8,604 nt of DNA from Archaeoglobaceae archaeon. Its GTDB lineage: Archaea; Halobacteriota; Archaeoglobi; Archaeoglobales; JdFR-42. Numbering within the stretch: the first letter of the stretch is position 1; every line of letters begins with the position of its first letter. Made by a program: the position numbers and the translations under genes. The stretch covers positions 1-8,604 of the forward strand of contig WAJW01000008.1 of assembly GCA_015523685.1 (NCBI GenBank). Reading direction: 5' to 3'. The notes beneath the pieces are model-generated. The model made no database searches. It was given only the letters and a program-made list of their open reading frames with translations, and was not told the DNA's origin. Of this stretch, positions 1 through 5,204 are shown piece by piece.

Positions 1-1
1 A

Positions 2-1426
2 AACTATCCCGATGGATTTTTTGCCGATCCAGAAGTGCCCCCAGGAGAGATCGCAAGAGCTCTTGGAATAAGAAAGGTGGAATTTGAGATTTTTGAGATA
101 AGGGCGGTGATTCTTGGGCACTTTGATGAGAGAATGAAATCATTCGTCAATCCAAGAATTCCACCAAAACCAGGAGATGAGGTATATCTCGCTGAAAAAG
201 AAGAGCTTGAGGGTGTTCTTTTCAAAAAAAAGTCTGGAGAGCCAGGATCAGCCCATATAGGTTATCTCCTGAACAGGGACGAGGATGTCCCCGTGGTTGT
301 GGACACCTCGATCATAACGAGCGAGCACATGTGCATACTCGCATCCACAGGCAGTGGTAAGAGCTATCTGGCAGGAGTTATGGCCGAAGAGCTCATGAAA
401 CCATATAACGCATCTGCACTTCTCATAATAGATCCTCATGGAGAATATCACACCCTCAGGGAGATAGTCGGTATGGAAGAGTTCCGTGAATCAGATTACA
501 TACCGGAAGTGAGGGTTTTTTCAAAGGATGATGTTAAAATAAGACTGTCGGAGTTAAGTTATGATGAGATGATATCCATTCTTCCCGAGATAACAGAGAA
601 AATGGAATCATTTCTTAATTCGGCTTACAGACGGCTCGAAAACACAAAATTCACTTCCAGAGATCTTATCAGGGTTATTGAGGAGATGGGTGAGAATGAT
701 GAGATGACGGTCAGAGCCCTTTCATGGAGGATTCGACGGTATATGATGAACTCTGAAGTTATTGATGACTTCAAGCATCTTGAGCTCAACAATCTGATAC
801 GTCCGGGGCAATGTTCTGTTCTGCAGTTAACCGAGATGGATGATCGTGACCAGCAACTGCTCGTTTCCGTTCTGATGAGGAGAATACTCAACGGGAGAAT
901 CGGAAGTGAGAAGGGATATATAACTTCAGGAGAGTCATATCTACCTTATCCGGTCTTCATAATGATTGAGGAGGCTCACAGGTTTGCCTCGAGGGATAGC
1001 AAAAGCCATAAAATACTCAAGACCATTCTTTCAGAGGGGAGGAAATTCGGGGTGGGCGTGTGCCTTATAAGTCAGAGGCCCTCCAAGATAGATCCGGACA
1101 TTCTCTCACAGTGTATGAGCCAGATTATCATGAGAATAATAAATCCTGCTGATCAGGATAATATCAGGATGTCAATCGAGAGTGTGGGCAGAGATCTTCT
1201 GGATGAGCTTCCAGGACTCACCAAGGGTCAGGCAATTCTCGCAGGAGCGTCTGTAAACACGCCAGTGCTGATAAGAGTCAGGGAGAGGCTGACCACACAT
1301 CAGGGCCAGAGCAAAGATGCCCCTGCCATATGGATCTCACATGCAGTACGGAGAGAGGGCGAAACAACTGAAGAACTGCTTCCTGACACCGAAAACGAAC
1401 CGGAAATTTTCTGGGAGACCCGATGA
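2..1426 (+). CDS. herA: HerA-type DNA translocase/helicase ATPase, 5' end outside window
   Basis: The frame is open to the left edge, so the N-terminus is missing; 474 residues are visible. The first ~70 visible residues look like the C-terminal part of a HAS-barrel domain. Then comes a RecA/FtsK-like ATPase core: Walker A ASTGSGKS at about residues 114-121, an IDPHGEY segment at about 143, Walker B VFIMIEEAH at about 318-326, and an ISQRPSKID sensor-type motif near 357. These mark the HerA (DUF87) family, hexameric DNA pumps that in archaea work with the NurA nuclease and Mre11-Rad50 in end resection. That partnership is family knowledge: no nurA, mre11 or rad50 is visible, though they could lie upstream. 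A GTG at 35 could be taken as a start, but the preceding in-frame codons also read as protein and no SD precedes it. A HerA-like paralogue of other function is possible. The family call is firm, the orthology less so. Confidence 0.88.
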   Translation, partial: NYPDGFFADPEVPPGEIARALGIRKVEFEIFEIRAVILGHFDERMKSFVNPRIPPKPGDEVYLAEKEELEGVLFKKKSGEPGSAHIGYLLNRDEDVPVVVDTSIITSEHMCILASTGSGKSYLAGVMAEELMKPYNASALLIIDPHGEYHTLREIVGMEEFRESDYIPEVRVFSKDDVKIRLSELSYDEMISILPEITEKMESFLNSAYRRLENTKFTSRDLIRVIEEMGENDEMTVRALSWRIRRYMMNSEVIDDFKHLELNNLIRPGQCSVLQLTEMDDRDQQLLVSVLMRRILNGRIGSEKGYITSGESYLPYPVFIMIEEAHRFASRDSKSHKILKTILSEGRKFGVGVCLISQRPSKIDPDILSQCMSQIIMRIINPADQDNIRMSIESVGRDLLDELPGLTKGQAILAGASVNTPVLIRVRERLTTHQGQSKDAPAIWISHAVRREGETTEELLPDTENEPEIFWETR

Positions 1427-1427
1427 T

Positions 1428-1760
1428 TCATGGGAGATATTTCTCGAAATGTCTGTCCGGAATAACTGATGGAGGTTCTTTTTTTCCTTCTGCCACATCT
1501 TTGCTTACGTACAGCCCGCAGTAGCACCTTCCATACTCTCTGATATCATCCTCCGCATAGACGCATGGACATATGATGTCCCTGTCCTTTTTTATATCTC
1601 CCGATGCAGGTCTGCATGGACAGCTTGCATATCCGTATCTCTCCCTGTTTGCTATCAGACCGCCTGCAAGATCCACCAATATATCCCTGTCTGGATTCAG
1701 CTCCCATCCCCTTCGGTGAGCAACTTTCCTGAGAGTTTCCACGTATTCCTCAGGGCTCAT
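1428..1760 (-). CDS. Ferredoxin:thioredoxin (disulfide) reductase catalytic-subunit-like protein
   Basis: The protein is about 110 aa from the ATG at 1760. It carries three CxC pairs in the order CPC, CPC, CYC, followed by GL, as in the catalytic chain of ferredoxin-thioredoxin reductase. In that family four cysteines hold a 4Fe-4S cluster and two form the redox disulfide that reduces a thioredoxin-type partner with electrons from ferredoxin. Other family features are the ICPC segment and the acidic-GRCYCGLYV stretch. The spacing here is CPC-X14-CPC-X12-CYC, whereas the plant/cyanobacterial enzyme is CPC-X16-CPC-X8-CHC, and Tyr replaces His between the last two cysteines. I chose the start at 1760 because TGGAGGG lies just upstream (GGAGG, 6-base spacer); an in-frame ATG at 1796 has no such support. 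The gene overlaps the 3' end of the glutaredoxin by 11 bases, so translational coupling is likely, with the glutaredoxin as the natural candidate substrate. No variable (FtrA) subunit is visible. Confidence 0.85.
   Translation of the reverse strand: MSPEEYVETLRKVAHRRGWELNPDRDILVDLAGGLIANRERYGYASCPCRPASGDIKKDRDIICPCVYAEDDIREYGRCYCGLYVSKDVAEGKKEPPSVIPDRHFEKYLP
1476..1487 (+). terminator. Possible T-tract terminator for the HerA-type gene
   Basis: About 50 bases after the HerA stop the plus strand reads TTCTTTTTTTCC, a U-rich run of the kind that ends archaeal transcripts. It lies inside the convergent reductase gene, where the same bases encode KKEPP, so the run may simply reflect coding. There is no clear hairpin. 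Confidence 0.25.
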
Positions 1761-2010
1761 CCCGACCCTCCAGTAGAGCTTCAATGGCCGGTTCATCGTA
1801 ACCTAATACATGCCTGTTTCCGCGAATAATGAGTGGAACGGCAAAGACCCTTGTAATTCTTGCCATTTTTTTCATTATCTCCTGTTTCTCCTTTTCATCC
1901 ACCAGATCAAGATAAATTGTCTCGAAATCTGCCCCCTTTTTCCTGAGAAATTCCACAGCCCTCTTGCAGTAGGGGCATGTGGAAAGCGCATATACAACTA
2001 TCTCGCTCAA
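1750..2010 (-). CDS. Glutaredoxin-like thiol-disulfide oxidoreductase
   Basis: This is an 86-residue single-domain thioredoxin-fold protein. The dithiol active site CPYC is at residues 12-15, after the first beta strand (VVYALSTCPYC). A cis-proline segment (FAVPLII) lies near residue 59, followed by GNRHVLGYDE, the usual glutaredoxin C-terminal half. It should reduce disulfides in the cytoplasm. Many archaea lack glutathione, so ferredoxin-linked reduction is plausible, and the downstream overlapping gene encodes just such a reductase. The start is TTG at 2010, preceded by GGAGCTGATAGG, which resembles the archaeal SD GGAGGTGATC. An ATG a few bases upstream is out of frame and quickly meets a stop. 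About 68 bases separate it from the DRG-family gene upstream on the same strand, so it may be read from that gene or from a weak promoter of its own. Confidence 0.88.
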   Translation of the reverse strand: MSEIVVYALSTCPYCKRAVEFLRKKGADFETIYLDLVDEKEKQEIMKKMARITRVFAVPLIIRGNRHVLGYDEPAIEALLEGRDEP

Positions 2011-2042
2011 CCTATCAGCTCCATTATTTTTTATCCCCGAAT

Positions 2043-2053
2043 TCTTAAAAAGT
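2043..2053 (-). promoter_or_regulatory. Weak candidate TATA box for the glutaredoxin/reductase pair
   Basis: On the minus strand the gap between the GTPase stop and the glutaredoxin start reads GACTTTTTAAGAA. This is an A/T element centred about 27 bases ahead of a start site near 2021, just before the SD. It is a poor match to TTTAWATA, and read-through from the GTPase gene is an equally good explanation. Confidence 0.25.
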
Positions 2054-2078
2054 CTTTTCCCTGATAAGGATGGTTTTT

Positions 2079-3158
2079 TTATCTCACGTATATTGAAACA
2101 ATGTCACCGTCCTCCAGCGGGTGATCAAAACCAACCCTCTGACCGGGGAATTTAACAGAATCCCCCCATATTCTGGCATATCGGAACCCCGAAATGAAAT
2201 CTCTGTGAATCTTCTCGCAAACATCCCTGACCGTGCTCCCTCTTCTGAGGACAAGAGGTTCGGAAAAGTCCATCTCTCCACTTCTTGGTTTGAGATACAC
2301 CCGAATGAGGTCAAGCCTTAAAAAAATTTCCTCCTTTAATTTCTCAAGATTCAATCCTTTTTCAGCCGAAACGGTCATCCAGCCATTCTTCATTATCGTT
2401 TCATCTAAATCCTGTGCCAGATCGATTTTATTTACGACAACCATGGAGGGGATGTACCTTCTGTTTCCTGCGAGGACATCCACAAGCTGATCTACCGATA
2501 TGTCTTCCCGGAGAATCACATCTGCATTGTGTATCCTGAATTCTCTGAGTATGCCTTTAACGGTTTCGTCAGAAATTGAAACATCTGCGGTTTTGCTTAT
2601 TCTTATTCCTCCTGTTGACAGTTTTTTAATTACAACATCAGGAGGCTTCTCGTTGAGTCTTATCCCCGCATTTCTGAGCTCTTTTTCTATAACATGAACA
2701 CTATCCAGATTGAAGATATCCGTAACTATCAGAATGAGGTCAGCATTTCTGACCACAGACAGAACTTCCCTGCCACGTCCCTTCCCCGATGACGCACCCT
2801 CTATTATGCCCGGGACATCGAGCAACTGTATTTTCGCACCTCCATATTCCATTATCCCGGGTATGACATCGAGGGTTGTGAAGGGATAATCTCCAACTTC
2901 AGATGATGCTCCTGTAAGCCTGTTGAGAAGTGTGCTTTTGCCCACGGAAGGAAAACCGACAATAACAACCGTGGCATCTCCCTCTTTTTTTACCGCATAT
3001 CTCCTCCCCCCTCCCCCTCTGCTCTCCCTCTTCTCAAGTTCCTGCCTGAGTCTCGCAAGTTTTGCTTTCAATCTCCCGATATGATGCTGGGTTGCCTTGT
3101 TGTATGGGGTGTTTCTTATCTCCTCTTCTATACTCCGTATCTCCTCTCTGATGTCCAT
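2079..3158 (-). CDS. DRG-family (Obg-like) GTP-binding protein with TGS domain
   Basis: The protein is 359 aa from the ATG at 3158, close to the ~365 aa usual for archaeal/eukaryotic DRG proteins. The N-terminus (1-55) is a charged helical region ending in Gly/Arg-rich RESRGGGGRR. The G domain follows: G1 GFPSVGKS 68-75, G2 YPFTT 91-95, G3 DVPG 114-117 with IIEGA, a KGRGRE segment at 126-131, G4 NKID 243-246, G5 SAE 264-266. Between G3 and G4 is the DRG-type inserted region. The C-terminal ~75 residues are a TGS domain (LRRGSTV near 304, GQRVGFDHPLEDGD near 339). DRG GTPases bind ribosomes and are thought to act in translation; exact archaeal targets are unknown. The frame stays open up to an ATG at 3287, but those extra 43 residues look like untranslated sequence and the family's conserved N-terminus begins at 3158. 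No SD precedes 3158, while a TATA-like box sits about 30 bases upstream, which suggests a leaderless message. Confidence 0.93.
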   Translation of the reverse strand: MDIREEIRSIEEEIRNTPYNKATQHHIGRLKAKLARLRQELEKRESRGGGGRRYAVKKEGDATVVIVGFPSVGKSTLLNRLTGASSEVGDYPFTTLDVIPGIMEYGGAKIQLLDVPGIIEGASSGKGRGREVLSVVRNADLILIVTDIFNLDSVHVIEKELRNAGIRLNEKPPDVVIKKLSTGGIRISKTADVSISDETVKGILREFRIHNADVILREDISVDQLVDVLAGNRRYIPSMVVVNKIDLAQDLDETIMKNGWMTVSAEKGLNLEKLKEEIFLRLDLIRVYLKPRSGEMDFSEPLVLRRGSTVRDVCEKIHRDFISGFRYARIWGDSVKFPGQRVGFDHPLEDGDIVSIYVR

Positions 3159-3183
3159 TCGATTTAAACCGGATATCAAAAGG

Positions 3184-3191
3184 ATAATAAA
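3184..3191 (-). promoter_or_regulatory. Candidate TATA box for the DRG-family GTPase gene
   Basis: The minus strand reads AAGTTTATTATCC here. TTTATTAT is one or two bases off the archaeal box A consensus TTTAWATA. The centre is about 29 bases from the ATG at 3158, so transcription would begin within a few bases of the start codon. That fits the missing SD and a leaderless mRNA. The position is inferred from spacing only. Confidence 0.4.
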
Positions 3192-3220
3192 CTTTATTCT
3201 TGATGTTGAGATTGAAGAAT

Positions 3221-3276
3221 TAAAAAAGAAGAGGGGCATGGGACATCGGAGGGGATGGATGCAATGCCTATGCCCC
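3221..3276 (-). other. Intergenic hairpin followed by a T-tract: candidate small RNA, leader or terminator
   Basis: A perfect 7-base inverted repeat, GGGGCAT at 3233-3239 and ATGCCCC at 3270-3276, encloses 30 bases. Read on the minus strand, an inner 5-bp stem (GCATC with GATGT, one G-U pair) leaves a 10-base loop CATCCCCTCC. The minus strand then continues as TCTTCTTTTTTA, the form of a terminator with a U-tract. It lies downstream of a consensus TATA box on the same strand (3308-3315), whose expected start site is near 3285. The unit could therefore be a ~60-nt RNA, an attenuated leader of the GTPase gene, or a terminator shielding that gene. No C/D-box or H/ACA signature is clear. The role is inference; the repeat and T-tract are directly visible. 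Confidence 0.4.
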
Positions 3277-3307
3277 AGAATTAACATAGAAAATTACTCT
3301 CAACTAC

Positions 3308-3315
3308 TATATAAA
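3308..3315 (-). promoter_or_regulatory. Consensus TATA box, minus strand, upstream of the hairpin
   Basis: The minus strand reads AAAATTTATATAG, an exact match to TTTAWATA with an A-rich BRE-like flank. The expected start site is near 3285, just ahead of the hairpin at 3233-3276 and about 125 bases ahead of the GTPase ATG. The same bases read TATATAAAT on the plus strand, so this A/T patch could instead or also serve rightward transcription toward eL18, giving a leader of about 60 bases. Confidence 0.4.
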
Positions 3316-3353
3316 TTTTATCTGGTAGGAAATTCCATTAACACACAGTTAAA

Positions 3354-3361
3354 TTTAAATA
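3354..3361 (+). promoter_or_regulatory. Candidate TATA box for the eL18-to-mevalonate-kinase operon
   Basis: TTTAAATA matches the archaeal box A consensus exactly and is preceded by a purine/A-rich stretch (CAGTTAAA). Its centre predicts a start site near 3384, leaving a leader of about 15 bases that holds the SD GGGGTGA (3388-3394) before the GTG start at 3399. Of the A/T patches in this gap it has the best spacing for the plus-strand operon. Confidence 0.5.
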
Positions 3362-3398
3362 TGGGTGTATTGATGCAATACAGAAGCGGGGTGACTCG

Positions 3399-3773
3399 GT
3401 GGCGAGAATCAGGAAGTACATGGAAAGAAAGACGAATCCCAGGATTTCATCATTAATCGAACGATTGCTGGAAGAATCAGCAAGGCGGAATACCAGATTA
3501 TGGAAAGATCTGGCGTACCGGCTCGCCAGACCAAGGAAACTCATGGCTGAGGTCAATGTCAGTAAAATCAACAGATATGCAAGAGGATCAACTGTTGTCG
3601 TCCCGGGTAAGGTGCTATCTTCAGGAAATATTGAGAGAAAGATTACGGTTGCAGCCCTTGCATTCTCCGAGAAAGCAAGAGAGAAAATAGAGAGATCAGG
3701 TGGCAGGGCAATAACAATAGAGGAGCTTATCGAAGATAATCCTGATGGATCTGGTGTTACCATCATGGAGTGA
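3399..3773 (+). CDS. rpl18e: Large-subunit ribosomal protein eL18 (L18e)
   Basis: The 124-aa product matches archaeal eL18 along its whole length: KTNPRISSLIERL near residue 11, LWKDLAYRLARPRK near 34, AEVNVSKINRYA near 50, TVVVPGKVLSSG near 65, and the C-terminal GSGVTIME. It is a component of the 50S subunit. The start is GTG at 3399, four bases after SD GGGGTGA. It is the first gene of the rightward operon and is followed after four bases by uL13, whose SD (GGAGTGAG) overlaps the end of this gene. In many archaea this gene follows rpoD in the S13-S4-S11-rpoD cluster; here it directly follows a promoter region instead. Confidence 0.96.
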   Translation: MARIRKYMERKTNPRISSLIERLLEESARRNTRLWKDLAYRLARPRKLMAEVNVSKINRYARGSTVVVPGKVLSSGNIERKITVAALAFSEKAREKIERSGGRAITIEELIEDNPDGSGVTIME

Positions 3774-3777
3774 GAAA

Positions 3778-4245
3778 ATGAACGTGAAAAGGTCTCTGGA
3801 ATTACTTGGAGATGATTATACTGTTATAGATGGTGAAGGACATATTCTCGGGAGACTCTCAAGCGTCGTAGCCAAAAGGCTTCTCAATGGGGAAAAGATC
3901 GTGGTTGTGAATGCAGAGAAGATCATGATTACCGGGGATAGGGAAGAGATACTGAGAAGGTACAAGGAGAAATATGATAGAGGCTCAAAGGACTACGGCC
4001 CCCACTTTCCGAGACATCCGGAGAGAATATTCAAGAGAACTGTGAGAGGGATGCTCCCTCACAAAGAGTCGAGAGGGAGAACCGCCCTTAAAAATTTGAG
4101 AGTATTTATATCTGTCCCCGAAGAGCTCAGAGACAGGGAAATGGAAAAGATCAGCTCAGCTCTATTTGAAGAGAAGGTCAGATCGGGAAAGGGGATACCT
4201 CTGCTGGAAGTCAGCAGGTATCTTGGTTATGAGGTGAGGGCATGA
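3778..4245 (+). CDS. rpl13: Large-subunit ribosomal protein uL13
   Basis: The product is 155 aa from the ATG at 3778. Family marks are VIDGEGHILGRLSSVVAKRL near residue 16, VVVNAEKIMITGDRE near 41, the basic RIFKRTVRGMLPHK segment near 82 and ALKNLRVFISVPEE near 102. It is an early-assembling 50S protein. The start follows GGAGTGAG, which overlaps the eL18 stop; an alternative in-frame start at 3745 would run into eL18 and is unlikely. The gene ends in an ATGA overlap with uS9, so the two are likely translationally coupled. The pairing uL13-uS9 is conserved in both bacteria and archaea. Confidence 0.96.
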   Translation: MNVKRSLELLGDDYTVIDGEGHILGRLSSVVAKRLLNGEKIVVVNAEKIMITGDREEILRRYKEKYDRGSKDYGPHFPRHPERIFKRTVRGMLPHKESRGRTALKNLRVFISVPEELRDREMEKISSALFEEKVRSGKGIPLLEVSRYLGYEVRA

Positions 4246-4640
4246 AAATCGTGAATACAAGTGGTAAAAGGAAAACCGCAATTGCGAGAGCAACAATAAG
4301 ACAGGGTTCCGGGAGGGTCAGAGTGAACAAAAGACCTGTCGAAATAATGGAGCCGGAACTTGTCAGAATGAAGATCATGGAACCTCTCATCCTTGCCAGA
4401 AAACTCTCGTCAAAGGTTGACATAGATGTGAGGGTTCATGGTGGAGGAGTTATGGGTCAGGCAGAGGCTGTAAGAACAGCAATTGCGAGAGGTCTTGTGG
4501 AGTGGAGTGGAGATCATGAACTGAGGGACTTTTTCATGACGTACGACAGAACTCTCCTGGTTAACGACAGCAGGAGGAAAGAGGCAAAGAAAGTTGGTGG
4601 TAGAGGAGCGAGAAAGAGGAGGCAGAAATCCTACAGGTGA
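4242..4640 (+). CDS. rps9: Small-subunit ribosomal protein uS9
   Basis: The 132-aa protein has the uS9 pattern: GKRKTAIARATIRQGSGRVRVN near residue 8 and VRVHGGGVMGQAEAVRTAIARGL near 63. Also visible are LRDFFMTYDRTLL near 94 and the basic tail RKEAKKVGGRGARKRRQKSYR. The terminal Tyr-Arg is the universally conserved end that reaches toward P-site tRNA. The ATG lies in an ATGA overlap with the uL13 stop, and the gene's own stop codon forms part of the SD (AGGTGA) for rpoN seven bases further on. Confidence 0.97.
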   Translation: MKIVNTSGKRKTAIARATIRQGSGRVRVNKRPVEIMEPELVRMKIMEPLILARKLSSKVDIDVRVHGGGVMGQAEAVRTAIARGLVEWSGDHELRDFFMTYDRTLLVNDSRRKEAKKVGGRGARKRRQKSYR

Positions 4641-4647
4641 ATTAACC

Positions 4648-4827
4648 GTGTTTCCTGTGAGATGTTTTACGTGTGGAAAGGTTATAGGGCACTACTGGGA
4701 GAAATACAGAGATATGATTCGAGAGGATTCTCCTGAGAAGGTCCTTGATAGTCTTGGAATAGAGAGATACTGCTGTAGAAGAATGTTTCTCACACATAAA
4801 GAGATAATGGAAGAGATTATTGATTGA
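4648..4827 (+). CDS. rpoN: DNA-directed RNA polymerase subunit N (RPB10 homologue)
   Basis: This small protein is 59 aa from the GTG at 4648. It has the zinc-binding signature CFTCGKVIG near residue 6 and the CC pair in ERYCCRRMFLTH near residue 40. Those four cysteines bind the zinc that holds the subunit on the D-L-N-P platform of archaeal RNA polymerase. The length is near the family's usual 55-65. I prefer the GTG start because SD AGGTGA (4635-4640) sits seven bases upstream and conserved homology begins there. An in-frame start at 4594 would add 18 residues inside uS9. The stop lies six bases before the tRNA-Pro gene. Confidence 0.95.
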   Translation: MFPVRCFTCGKVIGHYWEKYRDMIREDSPEKVLDSLGIERYCCRRMFLTHKEIMEEIID

Positions 4828-4833
4828 ATCGGT

Positions 4834-4910
4834 GGGGTCGTGGGGTAGCCTGGTTATCCTCCGGCGTTCGGGACGCCGAGACCTGAGTTCAAATCTCAGC
4901 GACCCCACCA
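4834..4910 (+). tRNA. tRNA-Pro (anticodon CGG), CCA encoded
   Basis: A full cloverleaf can be drawn in 77 bases. The acceptor stem is GGGGTCG (4834-4840) with CGACCCC (4900-4906), 7 of 7 paired. The anticodon stem is CGGCG/CGCCG around loop TTCGGGA, with anticodon CGG at 4869-4871. The T stem is CTGAG/CTCAG around loop TTCAAAT. The discriminator is A, followed by a genome-encoded CCA (4908-4910). The D arm is the least regular part: three of four pairs including one G-U. I see no intron. It reads CCG proline codons. It starts six bases after the rpoN stop and ends 27 bases before the likely rpoK start, so it is almost certainly cut out of the operon transcript by tRNA processing. Confidence 0.95.
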
Positions 4911-4937
4911 CTCTCCTCTGGTATGAGGGGTGATGAA

Positions 4938-5189
4938 TTGGAAACGAAGGCTGGAGATAAAAATCATTCGGAAAAGGGTTTTCCCTTTGGATACACGAGA
5001 TTTGAAAAGGCGAGAATTATAGGGGCAAGAAGTCTTCAGATTGCTATGGGCGCCCCTGTACTGATAAAAACCAGCAAGACAGATCCCATTGACATTGCAA
5101 TTGAAGAATACAACAAGGGAGTGATTCCCATAACCGTGAGAAGGAGGAAGGACAGGTTTGTCTGGCTTGATAAAAAAAGTCTGTTCTGA
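4938..5189 (+). CDS. rpoK: DNA-directed RNA polymerase subunit K (RPB6/omega homologue)
   Basis: The product is 83 aa from TTG at 4938, or 88 aa from ATG at 4923. The conserved core is TRFEKARIIGARSLQIAMGAP, then PIDIAIEEYNKGVIPITVRR, the universal RPB6/omega fold that clamps the largest polymerase subunit. The N-terminal ~17 residues are polar and probably flexible. Start choice: the ATG at 4923 has no SD, while GGGGTGAT (4927-4934) lies four bases before the TTG and matches the archaeal SD well. After excision of the tRNA upstream, the TTG start would leave a leader of about 27 bases carrying that SD. RpoN and RpoK flanking a tRNA keeps two polymerase subunits under one promoter with four ribosomal proteins. 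Confidence 0.93.
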   Translation: METKAGDKNHSEKGFPFGYTRFEKARIIGARSLQIAMGAPVLIKTSKTDPIDIAIEEYNKGVIPITVRRRKDRFVWLDKKSLF

Positions 5190-5204
5190 AAAGGGGTATG
5201 AGAT

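Noticed and set aside
2..37. GTG at 35 as the true start of the HerA-type gene
   Set aside because: The in-frame codons before it continue plausible protein sequence to the window edge, and the HAS-barrel domain would be truncated by starting there.
1761..1796. Upstream ATG (1796) for the disulfide reductase
   Set aside because: It would lengthen the overlap with glutaredoxin to 47 bases and lacks a convincing SD; the ATG at 1760 has GGAGG six bases upstream.
3159..3287. 43-residue N-terminal extension of the DRG GTPase from the ATG at 3287
   Set aside because: The extra residues are hydrophobic and His/Cys-rich, unlike any DRG N-terminus. They cover the hairpin, T-tract and TATA-like box, and family homology begins at the ATG at 3158.
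3259..3456. Plus-strand small open frame with GGAGGGG four bases before its ATG
   Set aside because: The SD-like sequence is the complement of the hairpin loop. The frame crosses two TATA boxes and the leader of eL18, then runs into eL18 out of frame; composition is not protein-like and no family is recognisable.
4642..4911. Minus-strand open frame across rpoN and the tRNA
   Set aside because: It is a shadow of rpoN plus tRNA-Pro; the cloverleaf and zinc-ribbon protein on the plus strand explain this region fully.
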